Counted from the first letter of the stretch, positions 52,374 through 62,121 are shown. The stretch: 64,000 bases of DNA from Novosphingobium sp. 9U (GCF_902506425.1 NZ_LR732469.1:558001-622000), one strand, 5' to 3'. Made by a program: numbers and translations. Notes: generated by a model not told the origin, from the letters alone.

Positions 52374-52724
52374 TTGTCCGAGAAATCCGGCGACACACCG
52401 GCAGACGCCCGAAACGTGCTCGACGAACGTATCTGCCGGCTGATCTGCCCCATCGCATCGGCCATGGTCGGCGTGTGCATGACCGGTATCGGCGTGCTGC
52501 GCGTCGCCTCCACCATGCATGCGCGCCAGACGTTCGCAGACGACCTGCTATCGGTCGACGCGGTGACGTTTCTGCTGGCGACGCTGTCCTCCTACTTCGC
52601 CTTGCGGGTGCAGTCGCATGCACGCCTGCACTGGCTGGAGCGGATCGCCGACGGAACCTTCATCCTGTCGATGGTGCTGCTGACGATCGCGTGCTTCGTC
52701 ATCACCTACTCGCTGGGCGGATGA
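52374..52724 (+). CDS. Small membrane protein, first gene of the mprF operon
   Basis: A 116-residue protein with three likely membrane helices: ICPIASAMVGVCMTGIGVL (about 26-44), VTFLLATLSSYFALRV (about 64-79) and a C-terminal TFILSMVLLTIACFVITYSL. The N-terminus is short and acidic. I do not recognise a family. The start is a TTG at 52374 with a strong GGAGG seven bases upstream, which decides it. The stop overlaps the ATG of the mprF-like gene as ATGA, so the two are co-translated, which suggests a role linked to the flippase/synthase (inference). Confidence 0.75.
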   Translation: MSEKSGDTPADARNVLDERICRLICPIASAMVGVCMTGIGVLRVASTMHARQTFADDLLSVDAVTFLLATLSSYFALRVQSHARLHWLERIADGTFILSMVLLTIACFVITYSLGG

Positions 52725-55402
52725 GAAGATTGCCGATCCTTCATGATCCGGCGAGGCCTCTGCAACATCGACGCGCGCAGACCGGCGCCATGCTGGCCTT
52801 GCGCGCATTCCTGGAGCGGTATCGCCGCGCCCTAGCCGTGGCGGTGATCGTCGCGGTGATCGCCCTGGGCTTCGTCGCACTCGATCGGCTGACGCACGAG
52901 GTCCGCTACTCGGACGTGCGCGCCGCCGTCCACGGGCTGAGCGGGCGGCAGATCGCGCTGTCGCTCGTGCTGACGACGACGAGCTATCTGGCGCTGACCT
53001 TCTACGACATGCTCGCCCTTCGCGCGATCGGACGTCCACTGCCGTGGCGCACAGCCGCGCTCGCCTCCTTCAGCAGCTATACCTTGAGCCACAATCTCGG
53101 GCTTTCGCTGCTGACCGGCGGCTCAGCACGCTACCGCATCTATACCGCCGCGGGGCTAGACGGGCCGGACATCGCCCGCGTGGTGGCGATTGCGGCGGCG
53201 ATGTTCTGGGCAGGCGTGGTGACGATCGCGGGACTCGCCATGCTCGTGCACAACGGCCCATTGCAGCTTGGCAGCCTCATGGTCGAGGCACGCTACGCCC
53301 GCGTGCTCGGCGGCATCCTGCTGGCGGTCCCGGTCGCCCTGGTGATGGCGGCGAACCGCCTGCAGGCACCGCTCGCCCGATGGAAGGTCCACATTCCGCT
53401 GCCCGGACGCGCCGATCTCATCGCTCAGATCCTGGTCGCGCTGGTGGACATCACCTGCGCCTCGGCAGCTCTGTTCGTGCTGCTGCCCGACGCGAGTGTA
53501 GCTCAGTTGCCTGCGTTCGTACTCGGCTATGCCCTGGGCCTCGTCGCCGCGCTGGCGAGCCATGTGCCAGGCGGTATCGGTATCTTCGAATCGGTCGTGC
53601 TCGCCGTCGTGCCCAGCGACCGCACGGCGTTGTTCGCCGCACTCATCGCCTATCGCCTGATCTACTACCTCCTGCCGCTGGCACTCGGCGTCGTGCTACT
53701 CGCCTGGCACGAGGCGCGACGTAGCCGACGCGTGAACCGCTTGTTCGGCGGCGTGCAGGCAGTGGTCAGCAACCTTTCGCCCCTGCTCCTGAGCGCAGCG
53801 ACGTTCCTGAGCGGAGCCATGCTGCTGCTCTCGGGCTCGCTGCCGGCAATCCACGCGCGCATGGGACCGCTCGCCGCGGTACTGCCACTGCCGTTCATCG
53901 AAGCCAGCCACATCGGCGCCAGCCTGGTCGGCACGGCGCTGCTGCTGCTGTCGCCCGGTCTCTACCGCCGGCTCGACGGCGCCTGCCTGGCGACGAGGGT
54001 GCTGCTCGTCGCCGGCGCGGTGTTCTCGCTCGCCAAGGGCTTCGACTATGAGGAAGCCGCCGCCTGCATCGGGGTGGCCGCGCTGCTGCACGGCACGCGT
54101 TCGGCATTCTACCGGCATACCGCGCTGACCCGGCAACCGCTGACCGCCGGCTGGCTGACGGCGACCGCCATGGTCGCGGCACTCGCCGCCTGGGCCGGAC
54201 TCTTCGCCTATCGCCACGTGCCCTACAGCGACGACTTGTGGTGGGAGTTCGCGCTGCACGGCGATGCGCCGCGGTACTTGCGCGCGACACTGGCAAGCGC
54301 GGTGTTCCTGACCGGGTTCGCCATCTGGCGCTTGCTCGCGCCCACTCTGCCGGTCACGTCCGCAAGTGCCCAAGGCGCACAATGGCCGCTCATACAGGCG
54401 ATCCTTTCCCGCAGCAGCCGCTCGGAAGCGATGCTGGCACTGACCGGAGACAAGCGCTTCCTGATCTCCGAGGAGCAGGACGCCTTCTTGATGTACCAGG
54501 TCAAGGGCACAAGCTGGGTGGTGATGGGCGACCCCGTGGGTGAGAGGCGCTCCTGGGCCGCCCTCCTGTGGCGTCTGCGTGAGATGTCGCATCGCTGCCA
54601 GGGACGCATCCTGCTCTACGAAGTCTCGCCGCAGGTGCTGGACCTGGCGATCGGCATGGGGCTGCAGATCGTCAAATACGGTGAGGAAGCCGTCGTCGAC
54701 TTGCCCGGCTTCGATCTGCAAACCCCGGCGCTGCGCAGCCTGCGCAAGTCGCAGCGGGTGGCGGCGCGCGCCGGCGCCACCTTCCGGATCGTCCCGGCAG
54801 CAGCGGTGCCGGTTATCCTGGATGACCTTCAGGCGGTGTCGAATGCCTGGATGCAGGCCAGGAACCACCAGGAGAAAGGCTTCAGCCTGGGCCGGTTCGA
54901 GCGCGCCTATGTGCGCAATTTCGATGTCGCGCTGGTCATGGTCGAGGACCGGATCGTCGCCTTCGCCAATCTCTGGCTCACGGCGGACAAGCAGGAGGCC
55001 TCGGTCGACCTGATGCGCCACAGCGAAGATGCCCCCGCGGGCGCGATGGACTTCCTGTTCGTCCACCTGCTGCTCTGGGCCAAGGAGCGCGGCTACCAGC
55101 GGTTCATCCTGGGTATGGTGCCGCTCTCCGGCATCGACGCGCGCCCGCTTGCGCCGGCCTGGGCCAAGGCTGCGGCACTCGTCTTCCGCCACGGCAATGC
55201 GTTCTACGGCTTTCGCGGCCTGCGCAGCTACAAGGAGAAGTTCGCCCCTCGCTGGGAGCCGCGCTATGTCGCCGGTCCGCCCGGGCTGGGCCTGATCCAG
55301 GGACTGCACGACGTCTCTCGCCTGATCGGCCGCGCCTCGCCCGGGACCGAGACCCCGTGCGATCAATCACCCACCGCTCTGACGCTGGAGCAAACCGCAT
55401 GA
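52721..55402 (+). CDS. mprF: MprF-like bifunctional aminoacyl-phosphatidylglycerol synthase/flippase
   Basis: An 893-residue protein. The N-terminal flippase part (about 25-340) has many membrane helices and the signature SHNLGLSLLTGGSARYR and GLVAALASHVPGGIGIFESVVL. More helices follow to about residue 540. The C-terminal cytoplasmic DUF2156 synthase domain (about 565-880) has VVMGDPVGERRSWAALLWRL, ALRSLRKSQRVAARAG and a late RFILGMVPLSG, matching lysyl/alanyl-PG synthases (LpiA). It moves an amino acid from tRNA to phosphatidylglycerol and flips the lipid, lowering surface negative charge. ATG at 52721 is chosen for its ATGA overlap with the preceding gene; 52790 is an alternative. The next gene is AcvB/VirJ-like. 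Confidence 0.92.
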   Translation: MRRLPILHDPARPLQHRRAQTGAMLALRAFLERYRRALAVAVIVAVIALGFVALDRLTHEVRYSDVRAAVHGLSGRQIALSLVLTTTSYLALTFYDMLALRAIGRPLPWRTAALASFSSYTLSHNLGLSLLTGGSARYRIYTAAGLDGPDIARVVAIAAAMFWAGVVTIAGLAMLVHNGPLQLGSLMVEARYARVLGGILLAVPVALVMAANRLQAPLARWKVHIPLPGRADLIAQILVALVDITCASAALFVLLPDASVAQLPAFVLGYALGLVAALASHVPGGIGIFESVVLAVVPSDRTALFAALIAYRLIYYLLPLALGVVLLAWHEARRSRRVNRLFGGVQAVVSNLSPLLLSAATFLSGAMLLLSGSLPAIHARMGPLAAVLPLPFIEASHIGASLVGTALLLLSPGLYRRLDGACLATRVLLVAGAVFSLAKGFDYEEAAACIGVAALLHGTRSAFYRHTALTRQPLTAGWLTATAMVAALAAWAGLFAYRHVPYSDDLWWEFALHGDAPRYLRATLASAVFLTGFAIWRLLAPTLPVTSASAQGAQWPLIQAILSRSSRSEAMLALTGDKRFLISEEQDAFLMYQVKGTSWVVMGDPVGERRSWAALLWRLREMSHRCQGRILLYEVSPQVLDLAIGMGLQIVKYGEEAVVDLPGFDLQTPALRSLRKSQRVAARAGATFRIVPAAAVPVILDDLQAVSNAWMQARNHQEKGFSLGRFERAYVRNFDVALVMVEDRIVAFANLWLTADKQEASVDLMRHSEDAPAGAMDFLFVHLLLWAKERGYQRFILGMVPLSGIDARPLAPAWAKAAALVFRHGNAFYGFRGLRSYKEKFAPRWEPRYVAGPPGLGLIQGLHDVSRLIGRASPGTETPCDQSPTALTLEQTA

Positions 55403-56256
55403 CTCCGCTTCGCTCCACGCGCGCGCTCTATGGAAATGCCCTCAAGCGGCGCCGCCGCAACCGGCTGAGGGCAGCCATCGGCGTACTGATGTTAAGCGTG
55501 CTCGCCCTGGTGCTCACCAACGCTCCCGCGCTGCATCTGCTGGGGTCCGAGCCGATCCGCGTCTTCCCGGCAGAGCGCAGCGCGCCGCCCGTGGTCGCGG
55601 TCATGCTGTCGGGCGACATGGGATTCAACCATGGCATGAGCGGCGACGTGGCCCGGGCGATCGCCGGGCATGGCGTTCCCGTGGTCGGCATCGCCTCGCC
55701 GGTCGTGTTTGCGCGCCATCGCTCCCAGGCAGAGGCACTCGCCTTCGTCACGCAGACCTTGCGCTCGGCGCTGGCACGCACCGGAGCGCAGCGAGCCGTC
55801 CTGCTCGGCCACTCGTTTGGCGCGGACGTGGTTGCCGCCCTTGTGCCCAAGTTGCCGGCGGACATCCTGGCGCGTCTACAGGCGATCGTGCTGACGGTGC
55901 CCGCGCATGACGTCTACTTCCGCGCGGATCCAAGCGGGCTCGCCTACATCGGCCACCCCGATGCACGGCCTGCCGCCGCCTTGAAGACCTTCCGCGGTCC
56001 GCCGGTGACTTGCATTTACGGATTGCAGGAGACCGACAGCCTCTGCCCGCAACTTGCCGGATCGGGCGCCCACGTCCTCGGCCTGCCAGGCAACCACTAC
56101 CTCCAGCACGATCATGCGCGACTGGACCGCGTGGTTCTTGCCGCGCTGCATCTCGGACATGACCGATCTTTAAGCCGCGGGACAGGTGCTGCGCAGGCGC
56201 TGCCGACTACTACCGCACATCCTGCCGCAGACTACGAAACGCCGGTGCATCCGTGA
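55399..56256 (+). CDS. AcvB/VirJ-family periplasmic lysyl-phosphatidylglycerol hydrolase
   Basis: A 285-residue protein. A basic N-terminus and one membrane helix (AIGVLMLSVLALVLTNAPAL) act as signal anchor. The alpha/beta-hydrolase domain has VVAVMLSGDMGF, the nucleophile in RAVLLGHSFGADVVAAL, a late acid in YGLQETDSLCP and His in LPGNHYLQHDH. In Agrobacterium and Rhizobium, AcvB/AtvA is encoded next to lpiA/mprF and hydrolyses the aminoacylated lipid. GGAG lies eight bases before the ATG, which overlaps the mprF stop (ATGA). The last about 30 residues (Thr/Pro/Ala-rich) look extra compared with the family. Confidence 0.9.
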   Translation: MTPLRSTRALYGNALKRRRRNRLRAAIGVLMLSVLALVLTNAPALHLLGSEPIRVFPAERSAPPVVAVMLSGDMGFNHGMSGDVARAIAGHGVPVVGIASPVVFARHRSQAEALAFVTQTLRSALARTGAQRAVLLGHSFGADVVAALVPKLPADILARLQAIVLTVPAHDVYFRADPSGLAYIGHPDARPAAALKTFRGPPVTCIYGLQETDSLCPQLAGSGAHVLGLPGNHYLQHDHARLDRVVLAALHLGHDRSLSRGTGAAQALPTTTAHPAADYETPVHP

Positions 56257-59200
56257 GCAAGCCCATCTTCTACGATCCCACGGGTCGCCGCACGCGATGG
56301 TCGCGCCGCGGGGTCTCGGTCCTGCTGGTTGCGGTGGTGCTGAGCGCTATTGCTTTTGCGACGACCCTGGTGGCGGTGCCCCGCCAGCGCGAACTGGAGC
56401 TGCCGGTGCCGCACCTGCATGCATCCAGCTTCGGCAAGTCCAAGCTCGCGCGCAAGCTGACATCGTGGGTTCCAAGGCTGCAGGGCACGTCTGGCCAGAA
56501 GCCGCTTTCGGTCGGCTTCTACCTGCCGGGCAACGATGCCAGCTTCCTCTCGCTGGTGCGGCACGGCGATGATCTCGACTGGGTTGTGCCCGCGCTCGTC
56601 AACGTGTCTGGGCCGCAGCATCGGTTGCAGGTCCAGGCCGATGCCCGGTTCGATCGACTGGTGGGCGCCGCCTCTCACCGTTTCAAGGTGCTGCCGATGG
56701 TCCAGAACTATGGCGAGACCGAGTGGGACGGCGTCGACACGGCCGCGCTTCTGCACGATTCCCGCCAGCGCCACTCGCTGGAGCAGCAGCTGGGCAAGAT
56801 GGTCGCCGACCGGCACGAGAAGGGGCTGGTCATGGACTTCGAGGCCCTGTCCCGCTCCGCCATGCCCGACTATGTCCGGTTCCTGCGCGAGCTGCGTCCG
56901 GCCCTACCGGCAGGCTCTCACCTTGCGGTCACCGTGCCCGCCGACGATGCCGGCTGGCCACTTCAGGCCATCGCAGCCGCCAGCGACAAGGTCATCGTCA
57001 TGGCCTACGACCAGCACTGGGAGGGCGGCGAGGCCGGTCCGATCGCGCCGCAAGGCTGGTTCGTGCAATCGGTCCAGACGGCCTTGCGCCGCGTCGGCGC
57101 GGCCAAGCTGGTGGTCGCATTGGGCGCTTATGCCTATGACTGGCACGGGGCCGACACCGATGCGCTGGCGATCGAGGATGCCTGGCTCGCCGCGCACGAC
57201 AGCGACGCGCAAGTGGTGTTCGATCCTGCCAGCGGCAACTCGGGCTTCGCGTACGAGGAGGATGGGCAAAAGCACACCGTCTGGATGCTCGATGCCGCCG
57301 CCAGCTGGAACCAGCTGAACGCCTTGCGACGTCTGGGACTGAACGACGTCGCCATGTGGCGCCTGGGCACCGAGGATGCCGGCTTCTGGGAGGACCTGCA
57401 TGCCTTCCGCAAGGGCACCAGGCCGGATTTATCGGCGCCCAAGTCGCTGAGCGGCGCCGATGTCGAGGGTGGGGGCGAGATCCTGCGCATTGCCGCCACG
57501 CCGCGCGACGGCCGGCGCGAGGTCACCTTCGATGCCAACGGCATGATCACCGCCGAGCAGTACCGCGCGCTGCCCACGCCGTTCGTGGTCCAGCGCGCGG
57601 GAGGGGCCGATCCCAAGCTGCTCGCGCTGACCTTCGACGATGGTCCGGACCGGCAGTGGACGCCGCAGATCCTGAGCGAACTGGAAGCCGCGCACGTGCC
57701 CGCGACCTTCTTCGTCATCGGCGAGTATGCACTCGGCAGCCCGGGCCTTCTCAAGCGCATTGTCGCCGACGGGGATGAGCTGGGCAATCACACCTACACC
57801 CACCCCAACCTGGCATATGCCGGCCCGCGCGAGACCCGGCTGGAGCTCAACGCCACCCAGCGGCTCGTCGAGGCTTATACCGGCCGCAGCATGACACTGT
57901 TCCGCGCGCCTTACTTCGGGGACGCCGAGCCGACCACGCCTGACGAACTGAACCCCGCACTGGAGGCGCAGAAGGCAGGCTACACGATCGTCGGCCTGCA
58001 CGTCGATCCGAACGACTGGAAGCGGCCGGGTGAGGACGCGATCGTTCAGCAAGTGCTCGATCAGGTGCATTCCGCCACGCGCGAGAACACCATGAACGTC
58101 GTCCTGCTGCACGACGGCGGCGGCAATCGCGCCGAGACCGTCGCCGCACTGCCGCGAGTCATCGCCGCGCTGAAGGCCGAAGGCTATCGCTTCACCACCG
58201 TGTCGCAGCTGGTGGGCATCCCCCAGGCGCGCGCCATGCCCGCGATCTCCTCGCGCGACCTCGCCGCCGTGCGGATCGACGTCGCCGCCTTCGTGACGAT
58301 GATGGCGCTCTCGATGGCGCTGGCCTGGCTGTTCTATGTCGCCATCTCGCTGGGCATCGCGCGCGCGGTGATCATGACCGCGCTCGCCTGGTTCCAGAGC
58401 CTTAAAAAGCGCGCGGAGCCGCCTAACTACGAGCCGAGCGTGTGCGTCATCATACCTGCCTACAACGAGGAGCGGGTGATCGCCGCCTCCGTCGCGCGCG
58501 TGCTGGCGAGCGACTACCCGGCGCTCCAGGTCATCGTCGCGGACGACGGATCGAAGGACGGCACCAGCCGCGTGGTCGCTGATGCGTTCGGGGCCGATCC
58601 GCGCGTCACGCTGCTGACCCTGGCGAACGGCGGCAAAGCTTCCGCGCTCAACCGTGCGCTCCGGCAAGCCGACGGCGAGGTCATCATCGCGCTCGATGCC
58701 GACACCCAGTTTGAGCCCGAGACCATCCGCCGGCTGGTACGCTGGTTCGCCGACCCGCGGCTCGGCGCCGTCGCCGGCGACGCACGAGTGGGCAACCGCG
58801 TAAACCTTGTCACCCGCTGGCAAGCGGTCGAATACATCACAGCGCAGAACCTGGAGCGTCGCGCGCTTGCCGGCTTCGACGCCATGACGGTCGTGCCCGG
58901 CGCGGTCGGCGCCTGGCGGCGCGCCGCGCTCGACGCGGTGGGCGGCTATCCCGAGGACACGCTGGCGGAGGATCAGGACCTCACCATCGCGATCCAGCGC
59001 GCCGGCTGGCGGGTGACCTACGATCCGCGCGCCGTCGCCTGGACCGAAGCGCCCGAGAGCTTCGCCGCGCTGGCCAAGCAGCGCTTCCGCTGGGCCTTCG
59101 GGACGCTGCAGTGCCTGTGGAAGCACCGCGAGGCGCTCTCCCGCCGCAAGCCCTCGGGGCTCGCGCTGATCGGCCTGCCGCAGGCCTGGCTGTTCCAGAT

Positions 59201-59558
59201 CGGCTTTGCGGCGATCTCACCCCTGATCGACCTGGCTCTCGTGCTTTCAATGATCGGGACGGCGCTGCGCGTGGCGGCCCATGGCTGGGCGCAGACGCGG
59301 GGCGATGTCGGCTTAATGGCGGTGTACTGGATCGCCTTCGTCACCATCGACGTGCTGTGCGGCTGGATCGCCTATCGCCTCGACGACCGCCGCGTGCGCT
59401 ACCCCGCGCACCTGCTGGTCGCGCAGCGGCTGGTCTATCGCCAGATCATGTACTGGGTGGTCCTGCGCGCCATCGCCTCGGCCATCGGCGGGTGGGTGGT
59501 CGGCTGGGGCAAGCTGGAGCGGACGGGCCGCGTGTCGGAGCAAGCCCTGGCGCACTGA
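56253..59558 (+). CDS. GH18-like / polysaccharide deacetylase / family 2 glycosyltransferase fusion protein
   Basis: An 1101-residue membrane protein with three enzyme-like domains. After an N-terminal helix (about 20-44): a GH18-like barrel (about 80-400) with LVMDFEALSR and VIVMAYDQHWEGG; a CE4 polysaccharide deacetylase (about 450-660) with TFDDGPD and HTYTHPN metal motifs; a TM region (about 675-710); a GT2 synthase (about 725-960) with VIIPAYNEERVI, ALDADTQ, EDQDL and QRFRW, the processive-synthase set; then three or four more TM helices. It probably makes and modifies an amino-sugar polymer at the membrane. GTG start at 56253 overlaps the AcvB stop as GTGA, tying it to the lipid-modification operon. 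Confidence 0.9.
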   Translation: MSKPIFYDPTGRRTRWSRRGVSVLLVAVVLSAIAFATTLVAVPRQRELELPVPHLHASSFGKSKLARKLTSWVPRLQGTSGQKPLSVGFYLPGNDASFLSLVRHGDDLDWVVPALVNVSGPQHRLQVQADARFDRLVGAASHRFKVLPMVQNYGETEWDGVDTAALLHDSRQRHSLEQQLGKMVADRHEKGLVMDFEALSRSAMPDYVRFLRELRPALPAGSHLAVTVPADDAGWPLQAIAAASDKVIVMAYDQHWEGGEAGPIAPQGWFVQSVQTALRRVGAAKLVVALGAYAYDWHGADTDALAIEDAWLAAHDSDAQVVFDPASGNSGFAYEEDGQKHTVWMLDAAASWNQLNALRRLGLNDVAMWRLGTEDAGFWEDLHAFRKGTRPDLSAPKSLSGADVEGGGEILRIAATPRDGRREVTFDANGMITAEQYRALPTPFVVQRAGGADPKLLALTFDDGPDRQWTPQILSELEAAHVPATFFVIGEYALGSPGLLKRIVADGDELGNHTYTHPNLAYAGPRETRLELNATQRLVEAYTGRSMTLFRAPYFGDAEPTTPDELNPALEAQKAGYTIVGLHVDPNDWKRPGEDAIVQQVLDQVHSATRENTMNVVLLHDGGGNRAETVAALPRVIAALKAEGYRFTTVSQLVGIPQARAMPAISSRDLAAVRIDVAAFVTMMALSMALAWLFYVAISLGIARAVIMTALAWFQSLKKRAEPPNYEPSVCVIIPAYNEERVIAASVARVLASDYPALQVIVADDGSKDGTSRVVADAFGADPRVTLLTLANGGKASALNRALRQADGEVIIALDADTQFEPETIRRLVRWFADPRLGAVAGDARVGNRVNLVTRWQAVEYITAQNLERRALAGFDAMTVVPGAVGAWRRAALDAVGGYPEDTLAEDQDLTIAIQRAGWRVTYDPRAVAWTEAPESFAALAKQRFRWAFGTLQCLWKHREALSRRKPSGLALIGLPQAWLFQIGFAAISPLIDLALVLSMIGTALRVAAHGWAQTRGDVGLMAVYWIAFVTIDVLCGWIAYRLDDRRVRYPAHLLVAQRLVYRQIMYWVVLRAIASAIGGWVVGWGKLERTGRVSEQALAH

Positions 59559-59574
59559 GGAGTGCCGGTCTCGA

Positions 59575-60420
59575 TCAAGCCTTCAATCGCTCCGCATGCC
59601 AGCGCAAGTGGTCTGCCATGAACGACGAGATAAAGTAGTAGCTGTGATCGTAGCCGGGCTGCATGCGCAGGGTAAGCGGGATTTCGGCATCGGCGCAGGC
59701 CTGCTCCAGCAGGTGGGACCTGAGCTGCTCGGCCAGGAACGTGTCGGCATCACCCTGGTCGACCAGCAGGTCCGGTACGCGGGCGCCGTCCTCGATCAGC
59801 GCCACCGCGTCATGGCGGCGCCATGCCGCTTGATCCTCTCCGAGGTAACCGGACAACGCCTTCTGCCCCCAAGGCACCTGCGCCGGCGCCACGATCGGTG
59901 CAAAGGCTGACACAGCGCGGAAGCGATCGGGATAGTTGAGCCCGATCGTCAGGGCGCCATGCCCGCCCATGCTGTGGCCCATGATCGACTGCCGCGTCCT
60001 GTCCACCGGGAAGTTCTGCGCCAGCAGGCCAGGCAGTTCCTCGGTCACATAGGACCACATGCGATAGTTGCACGCGAACGGCTCCTGCGTGGCATCGACG
60101 TAGAAGCCCGCGCCGAGGCCGAAGTCGTACGCGCCATCGGGATCGTCGGCGACCTCCACGCCTCGTGGTGAGGTGTCCGGCGCCACAAATATCAGGCCTA
60201 GCTCTGCACAAGCGGCGCGGAACTCGCCCTTCTCGGTCACGTTGGCCTGCGTGCAGGTCAGGCCGGACAAGTACCAGACGACCGGCAGGACCTCGCCCGG
60301 CTCGTGCTTTGGCACGAAGACGGAAAAGGTCATGTCGGTCTGCGTCGCAGCAGAAGCGTGCTTGTAGACCCCCTGCACGCCGCCATGCGCCAGGTTGGTG
60401 GAGACGACTTCGAGGCTCAC
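59575..60420 (-). CDS. fghA: S-formylglutathione hydrolase
   Basis: A 281-residue esterase-D-type enzyme. Marks: MSLEVVSTNLAHGGVQGVYKH at the N-terminus in two parts, PVVWYLSGLTCT, GHSMGGHGALTIGL with the nucleophilic Ser, DQGDADTFL with Asp and PGYDHSYYFISSF with His. It hydrolyses S-formylglutathione to formate and glutathione, the second step of formaldehyde detoxification. The start is a GTG at 60420 with GGGAG six bases upstream. It follows the formaldehyde dehydrogenase gene by 22 bases, as expected for this pathway. Confidence 0.95.
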   Translation of the reverse strand: MSLEVVSTNLAHGGVQGVYKHASAATQTDMTFSVFVPKHEPGEVLPVVWYLSGLTCTQANVTEKGEFRAACAELGLIFVAPDTSPRGVEVADDPDGAYDFGLGAGFYVDATQEPFACNYRMWSYVTEELPGLLAQNFPVDRTRQSIMGHSMGGHGALTIGLNYPDRFRAVSAFAPIVAPAQVPWGQKALSGYLGEDQAAWRRHDAVALIEDGARVPDLLVDQGDADTFLAEQLRSHLLEQACADAEIPLTLRMQPGYDHSYYFISSFMADHLRWHAERLKA

Positions 60421-60442
60421 CGGATGCTCCCGCTCGCTTGGC

Positions 60443-61555
60443 TCAGAATACGACGACGCTGCGGATGCTCTCGCCCGCGTGCATCAGGTCGAAGCCCTTG
60501 TTGATCTCCTCCAGCGTGAGGACGTGGGTGATCATCGGATCGATCTCGATCTTGCCGTTCATGTACCAGTCGACGATCTTGGGGACGTCGGTGCGGCCCT
60601 TGGCGCCGCCGAACGCGCTGCCCTGCCAGACGCGGCCGGTGACCAGCTGGAACGGACGCGTGCTGATCTCCTTGCCGGCCTCGGCCACACCAATCACCGT
60701 GGACACGCCCCAGCCACGGTGGCAGGCTTCCAGCGCCTGGCGCATGACTTCGGTGTTGCCGGTGCAATCGAAGGTGTAATCCGCGCCGCCGTCGGTCAGC
60801 GCCACCAGGTCGGCAACCACTTCGGCCGTGCTCTTGCCACGCGGGTTGTAGAAGTGGGTCATGCCGAAGCGCCGGCCCCACTCGGCCTTGCCGTCGTTCA
60901 CATCGACGCCGATGATCTTGTCCGCACCGACCATGCGCGCGCCCTGCAGCACGTTGAGGCCGATCCCGCCAAGGCCAAACACGATCACGTTGCTTCCGGG
61001 CGTCACCTTCGCGGTCTTCACCACCGCGCCGACGCCCGTGGTGACACCGCAGCCGATGTAGCAGCTCTTGTCGAACGGCGCGTCTTCGCGGATCTTGGCG
61101 ACGGCGATCTCGGGCAGCACAGTGAAGTTCGAGAACGTCGAGCAGCCCATGTAGTGGAAGATCGGCTGGCCCTTGTAGCTGAACCGCGTGGTGCCGTCCG
61201 GCATCAGGCCCTGCCCCTGCGTCGCGCGGATCGCGGTGCACAAGTTGGTCTTGCCGCTGAGGCACGACTTACACTGGCGACACTCGGGCGTGTAGAGCGG
61301 GATCACGTGGTCGCCCGGCGACACGCTGGTGACGCCGGCGCCCACCTCACGCACGATCCCTGCGCCCTCGTGTCCCAGGATCGAAGGGAAGATGCCCTCG
61401 CTGTCGAACCCGTCCAGCGTGTAGGCATCGGTGTGGCAGATCCCGGTCGCCATGATCTCGACCAGCACTTCGCCCGCCTTGGGTCCTTCAAGGTCGACCT
61501 CCACGATCTCGAGAGGCTTCTTCGCTTCGAAGGCGACGGCGGCACGGGTCTTCAT
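60443..61555 (-). CDS. frmA: S-(hydroxymethyl)glutathione dehydrogenase (class III alcohol dehydrogenase)
   Basis: A 370-residue zinc-dependent dehydrogenase. Marks: [20 protein letters not shown] at the start, catalytic-zinc Cys in [12 protein letters not shown] with GHEGAGIV, structural-zinc cysteines in [15 protein letters not shown], the NAD loop [17 protein letters not shown] and [17 protein letters not shown]. It oxidises the glutathione-formaldehyde adduct with NAD. Length is exactly that of the family. AAAGGA lies shortly before the ATG at 61555. First gene of an operon with fghA, conferring formaldehyde detoxification. Confidence 0.96.
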   Translation of the reverse strand: MKTRAAVAFEAKKPLEIVEVDLEGPKAGEVLVEIMATGICHTDAYTLDGFDSEGIFPSILGHEGAGIVREVGAGVTSVSPGDHVIPLYTPECRQCKSCLSGKTNLCTAIRATQGQGLMPDGTTRFSYKGQPIFHYMGCSTFSNFTVLPEIAVAKIREDAPFDKSCYIGCGVTTGVGAVVKTAKVTPGSNVIVFGLGGIGLNVLQGARMVGADKIIGVDVNDGKAEWGRRFGMTHFYNPRGKSTAEVVADLVALTDGGADYTFDCTGNTEVMRQALEACHRGWGVSTVIGVAEAGKEISTRPFQLVTGRVWQGSAFGGAKGRTDVPKIVDWYMNGKIEIDPMITHVLTLEEINKGFDLMHAGESIRSVVVF

Positions 61556-61686
61556 ACTCGAGGTCCTTTCTGCACCCTGCGCAAGAGGGTTCGCGCGGAG
61601 CCGTACCAAGCCGCGCCGCTCGATGCGACCGAAACTCGAACTGCGCTCAAGCCGTGGCCAATGGCGCAGAGCAGCAACCGGCCGGC

Positions 61687-62121
61687 TTAGGCAGCGATCG
61701 TGCCTTCATCGTTGCCATCCCAGTAGCGGATACGCGCCGCGCGAACCTTGATCATCACCACGCCAGGAGTGTCGATCCCCTCCGGGAAATAGCGATCGAG
61801 GTCCTTGGTCCAGTGCTCCTCGAAGCGAGCCTTGTCCTCGATCACCGCGGCCGTGCCCTCGACCGCGACGAACAGTGGCGGACCGCCGAGCATGCCGGCC
61901 GCGCCGGTGAAACTCAGGCTGACCTTCGGATCGGACCGGATCTCCGCCACCTTGCGGGAGTCGCCGTAGGCGAAGAAATAGCTGTCGCCGTCGTACTCCA
62001 CGTCGCCGTTGTTGCTCATCGGCCGCGAAGTGGTGCCGCCATCGGCGCATTGCGTGGTCATCATCGAGTAGTCGAGCTTGGCCATCTTCTTGGACAAGTC
62101 GTGCAGGGTCAGTTCGCTCAT
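61687..62121 (-). CDS. Pyridoxamine-phosphate-oxidase-fold protein (general stress protein 26-like)
   Basis: A 144-residue split-barrel flavin/cofactor-binding protein: [60 protein letters not shown] and [16 protein letters not shown]. This pattern fits the group that includes Xanthomonas and sphingomonad general-stress proteins that bind FMN/FAD; enzymatic role unknown. ATG at 62121 preceded by a good GGAGA-type Shine-Dalgarno. Divergent from the DUF1214 gene, 131 bases upstream of frmA on the same strand. Confidence 0.88.
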   Translation of the reverse strand: MSELTLHDLSKKMAKLDYSMMTTQCADGGTTSRPMSNNGDVEYDGDSYFFAYGDSRKVAEIRSDPKVSLSFTGAAGMLGGPPLFVAVEGTAAVIEDKARFEEHWTKDLDRYFPEGIDTPGVVMIKVRAARIRYWDGNDEGTIAA

